Position numbers and translations under genes: made by a program. Under the pieces are notes generated by a model. The model had not been told where the DNA came from and did not search any database. It saw only the letters and a list, made by a program, of their open reading frames with translations. DNA of 64,000 nt from Beta vulgaris subsp. vulgaris (taxonomy: Eukaryota; Streptophyta; Magnoliopsida; Caryophyllales; Amaranthaceae), in assembly GCF_026745355.1 (NCBI RefSeq), contig NC_079210.1, positions 4,900,784 through 4,964,783 on the forward strand, written 5' to 3'. Of this stretch, positions 1 to 12,169 are shown piece after piece (within the stretch, counting starts at the first letter, position 1; the number at the start of each line of letters is the position of its first letter).

Positions 1-2548
1 AATGAAGAAGAGCGCTTGCAAATTATTTTGAATGAAAACTTTCAGCCTATTGGCCCCGACAATGAAACAGTTAATGAGTTTACTAGCTTCTTGGGAACAA
101 TTGCTCGAAAAGCAAATATATTACCATTAACTATTGAAAGTTGGCTCAAAATTGGCAAAGATAAGAAAGAGGAACTTTGGGAGTATGTCACGGTAAGTTA
201 GTAATATAATTAAATATGTGTAATCCTTGTCTACTTCATAAACTTTGAAACAGTGAGCAATGATGATTACCTCTAAACCACTTCAGTGTCGTCAATTTAC
301 ATAACCTAAACAAGAAAGATGGTGGATGAAACCTATAGATATCTTTTAATCCTCTTTTCACCCAAATTAGTAAGATATGATATGAATCACATAGATTTCT
401 GCCCTATAGTTTGCAGACAATTGTATGTAGAGTAACTTTATACTTGATAATGTTCTCCTAGAGTCTGCAACACATGAGGTCAATGGACCATTAGAAAGCT
501 AATTTAATTTTTTTTATCCTTTCTAACATACTTGATATCAATTGTTCATTATTATTGCAGAAACATTATGTTATCCCTATCGAGGGAAAGAAATAGGTTT
601 TAGGAACTATTGGAGCTTGTTTGGAGAGGCTACAAGTGTCGTTTGAAAAAAAAAATCACTTTAGAAAGTATAACAATGATGAAATGAGGATAAAAAAGGC
701 CAAGAAGGGTCCCAAAGTCAATGTTTAAGGCTTTACTAAATATTTGGCATGGTGAAAAACATAAGGTAATGAAGTTTTTCTAATATTCAAAGCAACTTCT
801 ACACTCACTACTATACTGCTGCTACATGTTTCTTTCTTGTCTTATGAAATGGTCACACATTTAAGACTTTATATGTATCAGGAAATTAGTGAAAGAAACA
901 CATCAAATCGTCTAGTGGGAAAGGAGAAGAATATAATGCATATTGTAGGACCAAGGAGTTTTGCTAGGGTCAAAGAAGATTGGGTGTGTATTTAATGGTT
1001 TTTTTCTATTCAAGGTCTAGTTTGTACAAAATTCTAAATTTTCAAGATAATTGACTTACACTTCATATATGTAGAAAAAAGAAAGAAAAACCACCAAAGA
1101 TCCGACACCCGCGCAAGTGTTTATTGAAACTCGTAAGGAAAAGCGGACAAAGCGCAAGCCTGGTGACCCAAGAGACAAACTAATTGTAAGATTCGAAGTT
1201 CATATCTTACATTATTGTTGCATATCAGAGTGTTTGTACTAATCTTCCATCTATCATGTGATTATTAGACTGAACTTAAACAACAAGATTCCCAGGCAAC
1301 TATTGCAGTGAGCGATGTTGAGAGTGTCGTTTCTACTATTTTTAGTTCTAGTGACAAAAAGAAACGTCAGTTACGCCTATATGGAAGGGGTGTTACTTTT
1401 ACCCAGTTAAAACATAAGGCTATTTTAGAAGAGACTAAAAAGAAGCACGATGAGGAGGTTCAAGCTATAAGAAAAAGTTACGAAGACAAGAGGAACCAAG
1501 ATAGGGCAGAGTTAGCTAATGGTCTACGATCATTTTTCTCTCAAATGGAAGAAAAAAGTCCTCACATGTCTTTTGATCTTAGCATGTTTGGCTCTTTGTT
1601 GGTTGCTGGTCACTCCCAAAAGGACACTCAAAGTTTTCCTAGCACCTCAGGAATGCTTCGCCTACATTCTTCAGCTTCTACAGATGTTCCTAACAATCAG
1701 GTGCACCCCTTTTGCCAAATTTTCTAATTTTCTTAATTAACACACTCAGATCACACTAAATTCGGTTTGAGTAATTTGGTATTTCACTCATATCTACTGC
1801 TTATTACTATTTATGAGGACAAAAAAGTGGTTGGTACATTGGGTACGATAATGCAACAAACTTCAATTAGTAAGAAGCAAATATAAAATATCATCTAAGA
1901 TTATTGTACAAATACTTATAATTAAATTATAACTCTGATCTTGGACTCTCTCCATCCTCTTTTTCTATCATGTCACTTTTTTTCTTCTCCCCCATCCCAT
2001 TATCTCTATCTTTATATTATTATTTTTGAAACTTTTATTCTTTTAGATGGATCTATGTGAATGGTATATATGTTATAATTCTCCTGTGTACAGTATGAGG
2101 ATGAGTTATACTGGGTTATAATTTATGTACACTAAATAGTAAACATCAGACCCTTTTTACCACTTTAGGGGGTAGGGGTTACATACAAATAGTAAAGTGC
2201 TTTATGATTGAATCTCAAAGCTTTAAGGCATTGTTTTAATTTGGTAGATCCTAGAACTTTTGACATTGATATGGTGCCTATTATGATCCTAGATTGATAT
2301 CTTTGTTGAAATTTTCTTGAGTTTTCATAAGGGCCAAACAATGAAATTTTAGGTGCCTTTTTTCATTGTAGTATATGATAGGTTAAACAATGTGTATATA
2401 TTCTTTTTTTCGTGATGGAATTAAAATATAATATCATTGCTTTACTTTAATATATTGATTTCTTACATTTGCTATTTGATTGGAATTACAGTGTGTGAAC
2501 GCCATGGAAGAAGAAGATGACGAAGATGAAGACGAAGACTTAACTTGA
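1..2548 (+). pseudogene. CACTA (En/Spm) transposon protein, Transposase_24 type, broken, 5' end outside window
   Basis: The spliced frame matches the plant En/Spm (TNP1-like, Transposase_24) protein. Exon pieces are 1-192 (donor GTAAGT at 193), from 561 after an AG acceptor, a piece near 940-985, about 1074-1185, 1269-1699, and a short last exon from about 2491 ending at 2548 in an acidic Glu/Asp tail. Family landmarks are the WLKIGKDKKEELWEYV block, a GPRSFARV motif near 950-970, the FIETRKEKR motif near 1119-1145 and a coiled coil (KKKHDEEVQAIRKSYEDKR) near 1440-1500. It is broken: in-frame TAG near 591-593 and TAA near 726-728. The protein would bind the subterminal repeats of CACTA elements. 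Family call is firm; exact exon edges are inferred. Confidence 0.72.
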
Positions 2549-3269
2549 TTTATGCTTTACCTTATCCATTGTCGCTTCCTTACACCCTTTTGGTCATAAT
2601 GCTCTAAATAATATCATTAGATTAGTATAATTAGTAGTACTCTTTGGCAAGATATTGTTTAGACTTAATTTGGTTTTTAGATTTTGGGTTGTATTTTGTT
2701 TCGATTTTCGATATTCACATGGATATTGTTTCCTGAATTTCAGCAAGTTTAGAGGAGATTATTGTGAAATACTTTGTTAGCTATAATTGATTGTTGTCAT
2801 GATGAGTTCACAGGTGTTTTGAGTTCTTATACAAGAAATGGTATAACTACTTAAGCTTGATTAAGCAACATTAGTATTACTTTCACTTATCAATGTCATG
2901 GGCAACATATTTTACTTTGTTGTTGTAGGCATTGTCGTTGCTTTTGGGATGATGGGAAACATTTTAATATTATTACTAACAGAGATAACTGTCCAAAAAA
3001 TGTTGCATGTTATGATATAAGCCAACGATTTCAAATGGTTGCCAAAGATTTGCAACAGTTTTCACCTGTTGCCTTAGCAAATTGTTGCCTTAGGTACTTT
3101 TGATCATTATCATCTGAAGTGTTGTCTTTGAATTAAAAATTGTTGCCATAAGAATAGGCAACAGAGGTAAATGCAACAAGTCGAGTGTATTGCCTTGGAT
3201 ATAAGGCAACAATTATTTATCTTTGGCAATGGTTTGGTGCTATTGCATATACCTAATTTTGTTGTAGTG
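2549..3269 (+). mobile_element. 3' terminal part of the same CACTA element
   Basis: No gene here. From about 3010 to 3250 the sequence carries many copies of TTGCC/GGCAAC in both orientations, the subterminal repeat array expected of a CACTA element. The stretch ends at 3256-3269 in ATTTTGTTGTAGTG, the reverse complement of the CACTACAACAAAAT terminus. The next bases (3270 on) match the flank downstream of the WNK gene at about 14043, which fixes the element boundary. The left end lies before the window. Confidence 0.75.
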
Positions 3270-3320
3270 TTATGACCAACTAGAATACGCAACATTAAAT
3301 TATTTCTTTGGAACACATTC

Positions 3321-6151
3321 TGTAATATCTCGAAAACTTAAGCGTATTAAAGTGAATTATTAACTATAATAATGTAGTTAAAATGTATTTTATTTTATCA
3401 TTTCACTAATTAAGCAAAAGATAATAAAATGAATATACAATTTTTACATAAAATTTACCAACTTAAAAATGTTAATAACTAAGTGACAATAATTTATATT
3501 CCACGATTTCATAAATTAATCAAGAATGTTAGTTTTGTTATTAAATCAATAAAGCATAAAATTTCCACGTTTCACTAAAATTCTACAAAGCCATGTGGAT
3601 GAAGAGTAGTACAATTTTCTGATTTTGGTTACAAAATAAAAAGGAAAAAGAGAAAGAGCTTCCATGTCAACTACTTAATATATAACTTTTGCCTTCTTCC
3701 TTACTCTTCCATGGGCACTTGGTAAGCATGCCAACCTCCTCCATTCTTTTTCCTCTGCCAAAAATCTGCCATCCAATCCATCTCCTTCCTCAGTCAACAA
3801 TGCAGAAAATTTACTTCAACTTTCTTCCTCCCGACTACTGATTTAGTGTTCTTAATTCCCCTATAAATGGCCATGAAAACCCCTCACCAAGAGCACCATC
3901 AACAACAAACTTCCTCTCATCTCTTACTTCACTACCACCTACGAACCACCTTTCAAACACCACAAATTTCAGTCACAAATTCGTCGGAACCTCGCCGGAA
4001 AATGTGACCAAGAAACCCCAAAAAGAAAACCCATTTTTCCTCTATCTCTGGCCTCTGTTTCGGGTCTCTCACCATCACCACCACCGGCTGTCACCGGCTT
4101 GCGCGACGCCAAGACAACTGCCGGCCACCTGCGCGACACTCGCCGGCCACTTGCACGCTTGCTGGAGCTCTGCCGCACCACTCACACCTTTTCTCTCCCC
4201 ATCACACTCTCCTTCCTTCTCGCTCCTCTCCTTCTTCGCGCGTCGTTGTACCACGCAAACACCACCGACGACCCGCGCCACACCGCCAGAGATCGCTATC
4301 GCTGCTCGTCGGCGCCCGTTCCCTTGCCTCACACGTTGTCTTCCCTCCTCTTAGGTATAGAGGTAATGGACATTCTTTTTAAAATTCTGATTTCCTAAGT
4401 TTATAATCTAAGCCCAAGTTTAATTCCTTGCTAGTTAATATTTGTTTTGGTCTTAGGATCTTTGACTTAGAATTTAGTTAAGTGTTTATAAATCTGAATG
4501 GTCATGTTGTTGGGCTAAAAGATAATTTGCACTTGTTCTATGGGCTGATTTAGTTAGTTTAAATTAGACCACTTTAACTTGATTCCTAAAAACTATTATT
4601 AGGCTATATTTCATGTTTACTAAACTAGTTGAGTTGATTAAAACTAATTCAATAAGCTTGTTAATTGTAATTTGAGTTTAAGTTATTATTACCTCCACTA
4701 ATCCTTAAGCTTACTTATAATAACTAGTTAACTTGATTTATTAGTTTTATGTGACTACAAAATATTAAAATAATGTTAATGGTTCTAGTATAGTAAGAAA
4801 CTTGATTAGTTTAATAATAAGATGATTAATTGATTATTAATTAACTATGAACTCTAATAATAATGATATACTTTCGAATGGTTGCATAATATGTAATAAT
4901 AATATAATTGTAATGTTTCGATAATTTTAAAAGTATAACTAAAGGAGTTATTTCACTTAGTTAGTCGATTAAAGAGTCACCTTAAGAAGTTATTAACAAC
5001 TAAGTTAATAGTGACCTTTATCGGGACCTTTTTGACAAAATAATGAACGTTATGACCTTAATAAGCTCTAACTAATATTTAGGCTTAAAAGCTAAATAAT
5101 GAAACATTCATTAATAAAACTATTCTTGATTAGATTAAAGAAGATAAATGATATATATTACAAGCCTCCACGGGCTATCAAGGTTGTTAATCAGGAATCC
5201 TGGTAACGTCTACTGCTAACACCCGCATTCCCCTTCGAAGTATGTTTCATGATTAATATTATGTTTTATATGTGGAATGCGGGAAATGAAATGTTTTATG
5301 ATGGTTATGATGATATGATGCTATGAAATCATGATGATGATATTATGGATGAAATGAAAAAATATAATTATTCATGACTATGATATGCTTAAAAGAAATG
5401 AAACATGATAAATTCAAGTGAAAGACGGAACTTGGCAAGTATCCCGTTATCCTGGGTCGTGCAGTACCTCCTGGCCGGTTAACCACCTTCCGTTTAGTGA
5501 GGGCTATTGTCCTTAGGTGGAACTGCGCATTTCCATATTATGCGGATTAACGCCATCTCCCGTTTAGTGAGGGCTTTTGTCCTCGGGTGGCTACCTCCCA
5601 TTTATGATGTTACTATGTTATAGGGAGACGTCCCTTCTGTTGTACTAGCCAAGTTACCAAATAATATGAATCAAGATGATGAACATGATATAAAGAAGAT
5701 AACGTAATATGATATGATGTGTTTGTGAAATAGTTTTACTTATTCTCTCCTCCCTGTTTATAAATAAAATGATGTGAAATGAATTTACGCTGTTAGAGTA
5801 GTATGTTACTGAGCCTCGGCTCACGACGTTTTGTTTTATGTTTTAGGTACCGATGGTGATAACGGGATGGTGTAGCAGTGAGGAGTAATATAATATCTAG
5901 ATTTATGTAGACTCTCATGGTTTTAATTTAAGTTAATGTCAAACTCTGATTAGTAACTAAGTTTCTATTAATCAAGACTAGTGTTGGATCCATATTATAT
6001 TTCACTTTATACTATGTTTAAGTTTATGAATTTATGTTGCCTTGTATTTCCTTATGGAAAGTACGACAGTAACGCGCCGACCATCTAGGTTCCACTGCTA
6101 ATAATCGATTAACCAACTTAATAAAACTTGATTAGAGGTCGGGGTGTTACA
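3321..6151 (+). mobile_element. Solo LTR of a Ty3/gypsy-type retrotransposon, 2.83 kb
   Basis: It begins TGTAATATCTCG and ends GGTCGGGGTGTTACA, so it has TG...CA ends that are also near-inverted repeats of each other. It is flanked by CATTC (3316-3320) and GATTC (6152-6156), a 5-bp target duplication with one mismatch. No gag-pol, primer site or second LTR is present, so this is a solo LTR. A TATA-like CTATAAATGG lies near 3860 and an R/U5-like GC-richer stretch follows (3890-4350), supporting forward orientation. The ORFs at 3969-4398 fall in that leader and are not genes. TGTAACACCCCG-type ends are common in plant gypsy chromoviruses; the lineage is inferred. Confidence 0.75.
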
Positions 6152-6156
6152 GATTC

Positions 6157-7215
6157 ATATATCTATATGCCTTCACCTAAAACTTAAGACAATCGACAAA
6201 ATATTGAAGTTCTTTTCAGATTATTTTTCGGGCATCCAAGCAAATTAAATTTACTACTTGTGTATACATGAAAAATGACATTATTGGTCATCAATCCACA
6301 TATTGAAAGACTGTTTTGACTTATATACAAACATGATTAACTTAGAATTGCATCACAACGAGTTATTATTACTTTCATCATCATCTTCTGCTTCAACAAA
6401 GAAGCGTCATTAAGGAGTTCAGTAGCAGATGACCTTTCCATGTTTTTTGCAATGCACTTATCAATAAATGCCTTCACCTCTAGACCGTTCACCTTGTTAA
6501 AAGCTTAGGGTTTAACCCCACTAGTCACCTATTCACCTTTTGTATATTTTGGTAAGACTGTCGCATTTGCGGTAAGGAATTTCCATAGTTACCATCTCTA
6601 GTAAACACATTCCAAACGAGTATATATATCTGCCACATTTGTATAGTCTTCCTCATATAGCTCCAGTGCCATGTACTCTGGCTTCCATGGTATCGAGTGT
6701 GCTACGTGGCTCTTCCCCCACTATTGCTGCTAAGCCAAAGTCACCAATTTTCACCTGCACAATGAACAACAACACCCTGATGCTTAGGAAAATACAAGCA
6801 AACTGCTGCCAAAAAAGAAAACAGATAGGAACATAGCTTGTTAGTGATCCCTCACATGGATAACCTATATATGGAACAAATGTTCTAATACAACAGCGCA
6901 CTCGGTCAATATGGAACATAAACGCCATAATAGACATAATATAGACCCCAATCCCCCTTTCCCTTCAAAAAAGGAAAAACCAAGATGATGAAGACTTTAA
7001 GGTAGATTTTCTTGATTGACTCTGTTTTCTATGCCTGTGCAATAAATATTAATGAAGCATGAGAACCTCTACAACGAGGTTTCCGAAACATTTATGTGCT
7101 AATAAATCTCAAAAACAGTTGAAACCTAAGGTATACTTTAACTATTTCCACGCTACATAGATAAAGATTATTGGATCATATCTAGATAGCAAGTTGAACA
7201 TAGATAAAAACTATA
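6157..7215 (-). pseudogene. WNK kinase pseudogene: exon 2, part of the intron and the 3' flank
   Basis: Segment 6354-6754 (minus) aligns base for base with exon 2 of the intact WNK11-like gene (14184-14576), and 6755-6800 with its intron start. A one-base insertion after the DFGLAAIVG region shifts the frame. A CAG-to-TAA change creates a stop in the KPQAFNK motif, and there is a small insertion near 6530. Exon 1 is missing. The 3' flank continues left through 6157-6353 and, across the solo LTR, to 3270-3320. Segment 6950-7210 is intron-like sequence repeated at about 9160-9420. It is a dead duplicate. Confidence 0.85.
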
Positions 7216-7270
7216 CAACATAAATTTAAAAGCCACCCGCCATCATTGGCCACTGCTCCGCTTCTTTATA

Positions 7271-7624
7271 CTCCCTCCGTTTCCTAAAGATCTTCCCTCT
7301 TTCCGTTTAAGGGTGTTTCCTAAAGATCTTCCCTCTTTCCGTTTAAGGGTGTTTCCAAAAGATCTTCCCTCTTTTGCTTTATTCCTTATTTGGCAAAACA
7401 AATTTCCCTATTTACCCTCTCATGTCACTATCATATGGTTCCACCATTACATTATTAATTCAATTTTACTTCCTTTCTCTCTCCTACTTTAACCCCTTTT
7501 TATTTGTTTATTTATCTTACCCATTTCTCTCTCCTACTTTACTCACACCATGCCCCACACAACTTGATTTTTCTTGGTATCTGTAGGAACAGTAAGTGGG
7601 AAGATCTTTAGGAAACGGAGGGAG
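7271..7624. mobile_element. Stowaway-type MITE (family 1, copy a)
   Basis: The ends are CTCCCTCCGTTTCCTAAAGA and its inverted copy, with TA on both sides. The left terminal segment with AAGATCTTCCCTCTTT is repeated three times in a row (7271-7375), so this copy is longer than its relatives at 15925, 16445 and 17107. The ORF at 7374-7586 lies inside it and is not a gene. Stowaway elements are non-autonomous relatives of plant mariner elements. Confidence 0.88.
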
Positions 7625-8302
7625 TAACTGCTACAATTTTACAAACTTTTATTTATAAAGAGTCTTAAAGCAAAAGGAAAAATAGATCCCTTTTTAGGTG
7701 GGCTCTTCCCACAAAGGTGCCTTTTTAGGTCGTCACTAATTACTTGGGGTGCGCAAATTTATCTTTATTGCCTTAAAGATCGATCATTGCTTTTAGAATT
7801 ATTACAATTTTAATGTATCCAACTTATAAATATGTTTAAATTTATTTCGGACTGGAATCGAAATATTCCTGTACAATCTCGATCCATAGCATTTTTAACT
7901 TCCAGTCTAACCGGTTTCATTTTGATACGGTGCAATCATGGACCGATACACACCCCTACTGATGACCTCTTAAAAACTACTAGATTACGTCCAAGAACCA
8001 CACAAAATATTTCATAGTATTATCGTATTATGTTATAATCATAACCTTAATACCAACAATGCAGATATGGGACAAACCTGTAGTTTTAATAGTTTTACCA
8101 ATACACATTTAGTATCACTATTGATATCTAAGACTCCCAAAAACCCTTTCAATTATTAGAGTTAATCAACATAAGCCCACTCTAATAAAGTCCAAAGATA
8201 AACATCTCACCTGAATATCAACTCGGGCCTGACCGGTTTTTTTTTTCAATTTATGGGCTTTCAACCCAAAAATTCCTTTGTAGCCTTAGCCCAAAACCCT
8301 TA
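7625..8302. other. Intergenic, no gene seen
   Basis: AT-rich sequence between the Stowaway copy and the next repeat unit. The short ORF at 7832-8017 has no recognisable features. I see no promoter or RNA gene. Confidence 0.5.
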
Positions 8303-8936
8303 GGTAGCGTTTGGGAACTTGGACCCTAATTCCGCAAAATTTCGAATTCAAACGCTGATTTCGCAAAATATGATGTCAAACTCTAATTCCGCAAAATCCG
8401 ACATAAATAAGTAAAACGCAATACGATTATAGTAAAAGAAACATCAAATTCACAAATTTAATCATGAAAAAAGCAAAAAAAATAATAAACTCAACTACAG
8501 TAGAAAATAAAACCAAATTACAGAAGTAGGAAAAAGATGAAAAAAAATTGTACCTTCAATCAAATATTCTGAGATGCAAAATCGTTCCTTCAATCTTTGA
8601 TGTCAACCCAAAAATCGTTTTTTTAATTTTTGAGATCAATCGAATATGGCAAAAATTGAAATTTATTTGTGAGCGAGAGGGAAATCACGAATGTCGAGGG
8701 AGGAGAGAGAAGCATGTTTTTCTTGAGGTTCGGACTGTGCCATAAATTGAAATCTCATGGGGAGGGGGTGTGATTTGAAAATATATTTTTTAACGTGTCT
8801 TGAAATTGAATTGTAATCGGCCCAATTCCGATTCCAATTCCATTAGTTATCCAAACAAGGCAATTGGGCTAGTTCCATCGTTTCATTATAGGACCTTAAT
8901 TCATTCCACATGATTTTAACATAACCACAGTTCTAT
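8303..8936. repeat. Probable decayed MITE; its right part is repeated at 9730-9908
   Basis: The left end has GGTAGCGTTTGGGAACTTGG and the right end has CCAATTCC...CCAAACAAGG, which are loosely inverted. The segment 8746-8936 recurs in the same orientation at 9730-9908 with scattered substitutions. A GCGTTTGG-type end is common in plant DNA transposon derivatives, but I could not assign a superfamily. Confidence 0.4.
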
Positions 8937-9159
8937 CACGTATCCAATACATTAACATACAATTCAGCTGAAAATATGCAACTGTCAGTAGTTGCACAAG
9001 TCGTATAAACTTCATCTACCATTGACCTAATAGAATTTCACAACGCACCATAATCAAAATTCACCAACATTTTAAACAAAGAGTAAAAACATTACTTTTA
9101 TCAATATAATCACAAGATCCCCAAATCAAAACTATAATGCTGGGCAAACTTGGTCAATA

Positions 9160-9420
9160 TAACATCAATCCCCTCTTTCCTTAAAAAAAAAAAAACCAAG
9201 ATGATGGAGATTTCAAATAGATTTTCTTGATTGACTCTATTTTCTACGCCTGTGCAATAAATATATTTTCGTGTTAATTAATAAATCTCAAAAACAGCTG
9301 AAACCTAAGACAAACTTTCACCATTTTCACGCTACATAGACAGAGATGATTGGATCATATCCAGACAACAAGTTCAATAAAAAAATTGTCTCGATGGCTG
9401 ATGTTCTATATAACCATAAA
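9160..9420. repeat. Second copy of WNK intron-like sequence
   Basis: This stretch repeats 6950-7210 in the same order (CCAAGATGATG, TTTTCTTGATTGACTCT, CTGTGCAATAAATAT, CACGCTACATAGA). Near 9385 it resembles the intact WNK intron around 14717 (CTGATGTTCTATRTAA). It has no exon. Confidence 0.65.
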
Positions 9421-9529
9421 ATCAGATAAAACCCTAAATGTAAATATTAATAAACGAATATATCATTTTTAGAACCTAGCTACATGAACATCTCGTATAT
9501 ATAGTTCAAGTGTCAGTTTCATTACATAT

Positions 9530-9532
<3 letters not shown>

Positions 9533-9560
<28 letters not shown>
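9533..9560. repeat. (TA)n microsatellite
   Basis: Uninterrupted TA repeat of about 14 units. Two long T tracts follow near 9628-9642 and 9687-9701. Confidence 0.9.
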
Positions 9561-9565
<5 letters not shown>

Positions 9566-9729
9566 CAAATAGAGTCGTCCAAAAATCGACATTTGGCTTT
9601 TCTTTATCATGCCAAGTGCCTCTCTTTTTTTTTTTTTCTTTTTTCAAGGAAACAAGATATAGTACTAATAAAATTAACATATTATGTTTTTTTTTTTTTT
9701 GGAACAAGTGAGATTTGAACTGGGCCAAA

Positions 9730-9908
9730 AATTGAAATCTCATGGGGGAGGGAGTGATGATTATAAAATAGCTTTTTTAACCTTACTTGAAATTAAATTG
9801 TAATTGGCCCAATTCCAATTACAATTTCATTAGTGATTCAAACAAGGAAATTAGGCCAATTTCATCATTTCATTGTAGGACCTTAATTCATTACACATGA
9901 TTTTAACG
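9730..9908. repeat. Direct repeat of 8746-8936
   Basis: Same order of words as the first copy: AATTGAAATCTCATGGGG, GAAATTRAATTGTAAT, GGCCCAATTCC, AGGACCTTAATTCATT, ACATGATTTTAAC. Divergence is moderate, so the duplication is old. Confidence 0.7.
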
Positions 9909-10365
9909 GGTTCGGGTAACAAAATCGATTCAAAAGTTCAGCGCAAACCCAACGTAAAATCTAGCATCTTACCTTTGGTTGCGCAGTGGATGTGCCTCAT
10001 CAAGTCCAATACCTAATCGAGCCCATTTCCATCTTTAAGCCCTATTCACCATTTGCCCATTAACCTTAGTGGGGCAACACTTGTAAATTCCATATACTAA
10101 ACAGTTGAATTTACCAAAAAGCCCTTAAAACTTAAAAGCAACCAACACGAAGTCAAAAACTGGCGCTCAAATCCTATAAAATCCACAAATTCCAACAATT
10201 TCATACTTTGACTTTCCCTCCAAAACCCAAATCTCCAAATTTCGTTTCCAAACTTTTTTAACATTCAAAATAATTAAAAAAAACACACACACAAGACACA
10301 ACTCACACAAGTCACAATAAACACAAAGCTTCCACCACACACTAATGACCAAACCCATCAAATTT

Positions 10366-10380
10366 TAGTATTTATATATT
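10366..10380 (+). promoter_or_regulatory. Probable TATA box of TK1
   Basis: TTTATATATT lies about 85 bases before the TK1 start codon. A CT-rich leader (TCTCTTCTCTTCCCTCC and CTCCTCTCTCTC) sits between them, as is common in plant 5' UTRs. Confidence 0.5.
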
Positions 10381-10456
10381 TCAAATCTCTTCTCTTCCCT
10401 CCATCGTTCTTCCAACTCTTTTCTCTTGTACTATTATTTTCTCCTCTCTCTCAAAA

Positions 10457-12169
10457 ATGTCTTCTTCCTTAAGATCACTTGTTTCTCTTAGCTCTATTGT
10501 TAGCGGTAGCGGCGGCGGTGGCGGCAATGATAATAATGGTGTCCCTGGTGAGATTCATGTTATTGTGGGTCCCATGTTTGCTGGTAAAACTACTGCTCTT
10601 CTTCGTCGTATTAAATCTGAGAGTACTGATGGCAGGTACTATCATTTTCTTCTTTCATTGTGAATTATTGGTTTAGTACTTTTTTTTAAAAAAAATAAGC
10701 TATCTTTTGATTGTTTTTTGTGTTGTGAAATTACTTGATTGTTTGATTTTAAATTTATAATCGGTTGAATTGTAGAAAAATATTTTATCTTGCGCTAAAT
10801 TTATTGGAACTTGAAGTTGCTGAAATCTGAGATAACAGATGCTCTAGTTTTCATGATTCAATATACTGCTAACCATAAATTAGAAAAAAAGAACGAAAGG
10901 AAAAAAAGGGATGTATTATTAAAAGTTCAAGAAATATTCAAATAAATTTAAGATCGGTTAACAAAAGAGTTTAAGGGAATCTAATACTCTCTTGGATTTG
11001 CCTTAATGTGTGTATTTATCAGGGCCGTCTCATAAAATTAGGCGTGCCCTTTGCTAAAATAAATTATAAAGATTAATTTTTTTTGGTGAACAGAAGAGAT
11101 GGAAGAGTTATAAATGGGGTTGTTTGGAGGATAGGAGAAGAACAAAAACACCAAATAGAAATTAATTTCTTTATATTTGTAATTAGATTTAGGTTTTAGA
11201 ATTGGGCCCTTATATTTCGGGGCTTGTTGTTGCTCACTTTGCACATTGCCTTAGCCGCCTCTGGCATGGGATGGAGGGAATATTTGTTAATGAGAAGATT
11301 TGGTTGACGATTATGTTTTAAATACCTAATTTTTTGTTTTTTGTTATTAGAAATGTGGTGATGATAAAATCAAGCAAGGATACACGATACGCGAAAGATT
11401 CAGTGGTGTCACATGATGGGGTGAAATTTCCATGTTGGGCACTGCCAGATCTTTCTTCTTTTGAAGAAAAATTTGGCTTTGATGCTTATGCCAAGGTATT
11501 TTAATATGATAGCATATAGTATACATTTGAGTTTTATGGTTATCTATGCACATCATGTTATAATAGCAGGATGTTGAAAGTGTAGAATCCGAATTGTCTG
11601 AGATTTGAAAGAACCTTGAACTGTCGAATCATCAATTTATGACATAAGTGAAACTCTTTATGTTGGCAGTTGGATGTAATTGGTATTGATGAAGCGCAAT
11701 TCTTCGATGACCTATACGATTTTTGCTGTAAGGCAGCGGAACAAGATGGAAAAACTGTTGTGGTTGCTGGTTTAGATGGTGATTACTTGAGGTAATGACA
11801 GTCTGCAGTGTTCTGTTCTGAAATTTATTTCGATTTCTGTTAAACATGAGAATGGATATGAATTAATTGTGTTTTCTTATGTACAGGAGGAGCTTTGGGT
11901 GTGTCCTGGATGTCATTCCACTTGCTGATACTGTAACAAAGTTGACAGCGCGATGTGAGATGTGTGGCAAGCGAGCTTTCTTTACCCTGCGGAAAGTAGG
12001 GGAGACACAAACAGAGTTAATTGGTGGAGCTGAGGCGTATATGCCTGTTTGCCGCCAGCATTATGTGAATGGGCAAGCCGTCATTGGAGCTGCAAGAACT
12101 GTGCTTGAGACTAGCCATAGCCAAGTTCAGAAGGAAATTATAGTTGTGGAGACAGCTTGTGTCTCGTAA
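10457..12169 (+). CDS. TK1: Thymidine kinase, TK1 type, 4 exons
   Basis: Exons are 10457-10635, 11351-11495, 11670-11791 and 11887-12169. All junctions are GT/AG and the phases join to 242 residues, close to the usual plant TK1 length. The enzyme phosphorylates thymidine to dTMP in the nucleotide salvage pathway. The P-loop GPMFAGKTT is at residues 38-46. The catalytic glutamate lies in DEAQFF (115-120). Zinc ligands are C172 and C175 in CEMC, with C204 and H207 in VCRQH. The first 35 residues are Ser/Gly-rich and not conserved; they might be a transit peptide, which I cannot decide. The start chosen is the first ATG after the TATA box, in a good context. Exon edges are read by eye but agree in phase. 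Confidence 0.95.

Noticed and set aside
3969..4398. Overlapping ORFs on both strands, up to 116 residues
   Set aside because: They lie in the GC-richer leader of the solo LTR, overlap in several frames and have His/Pro/Arg-rich, non-protein-like sequence.
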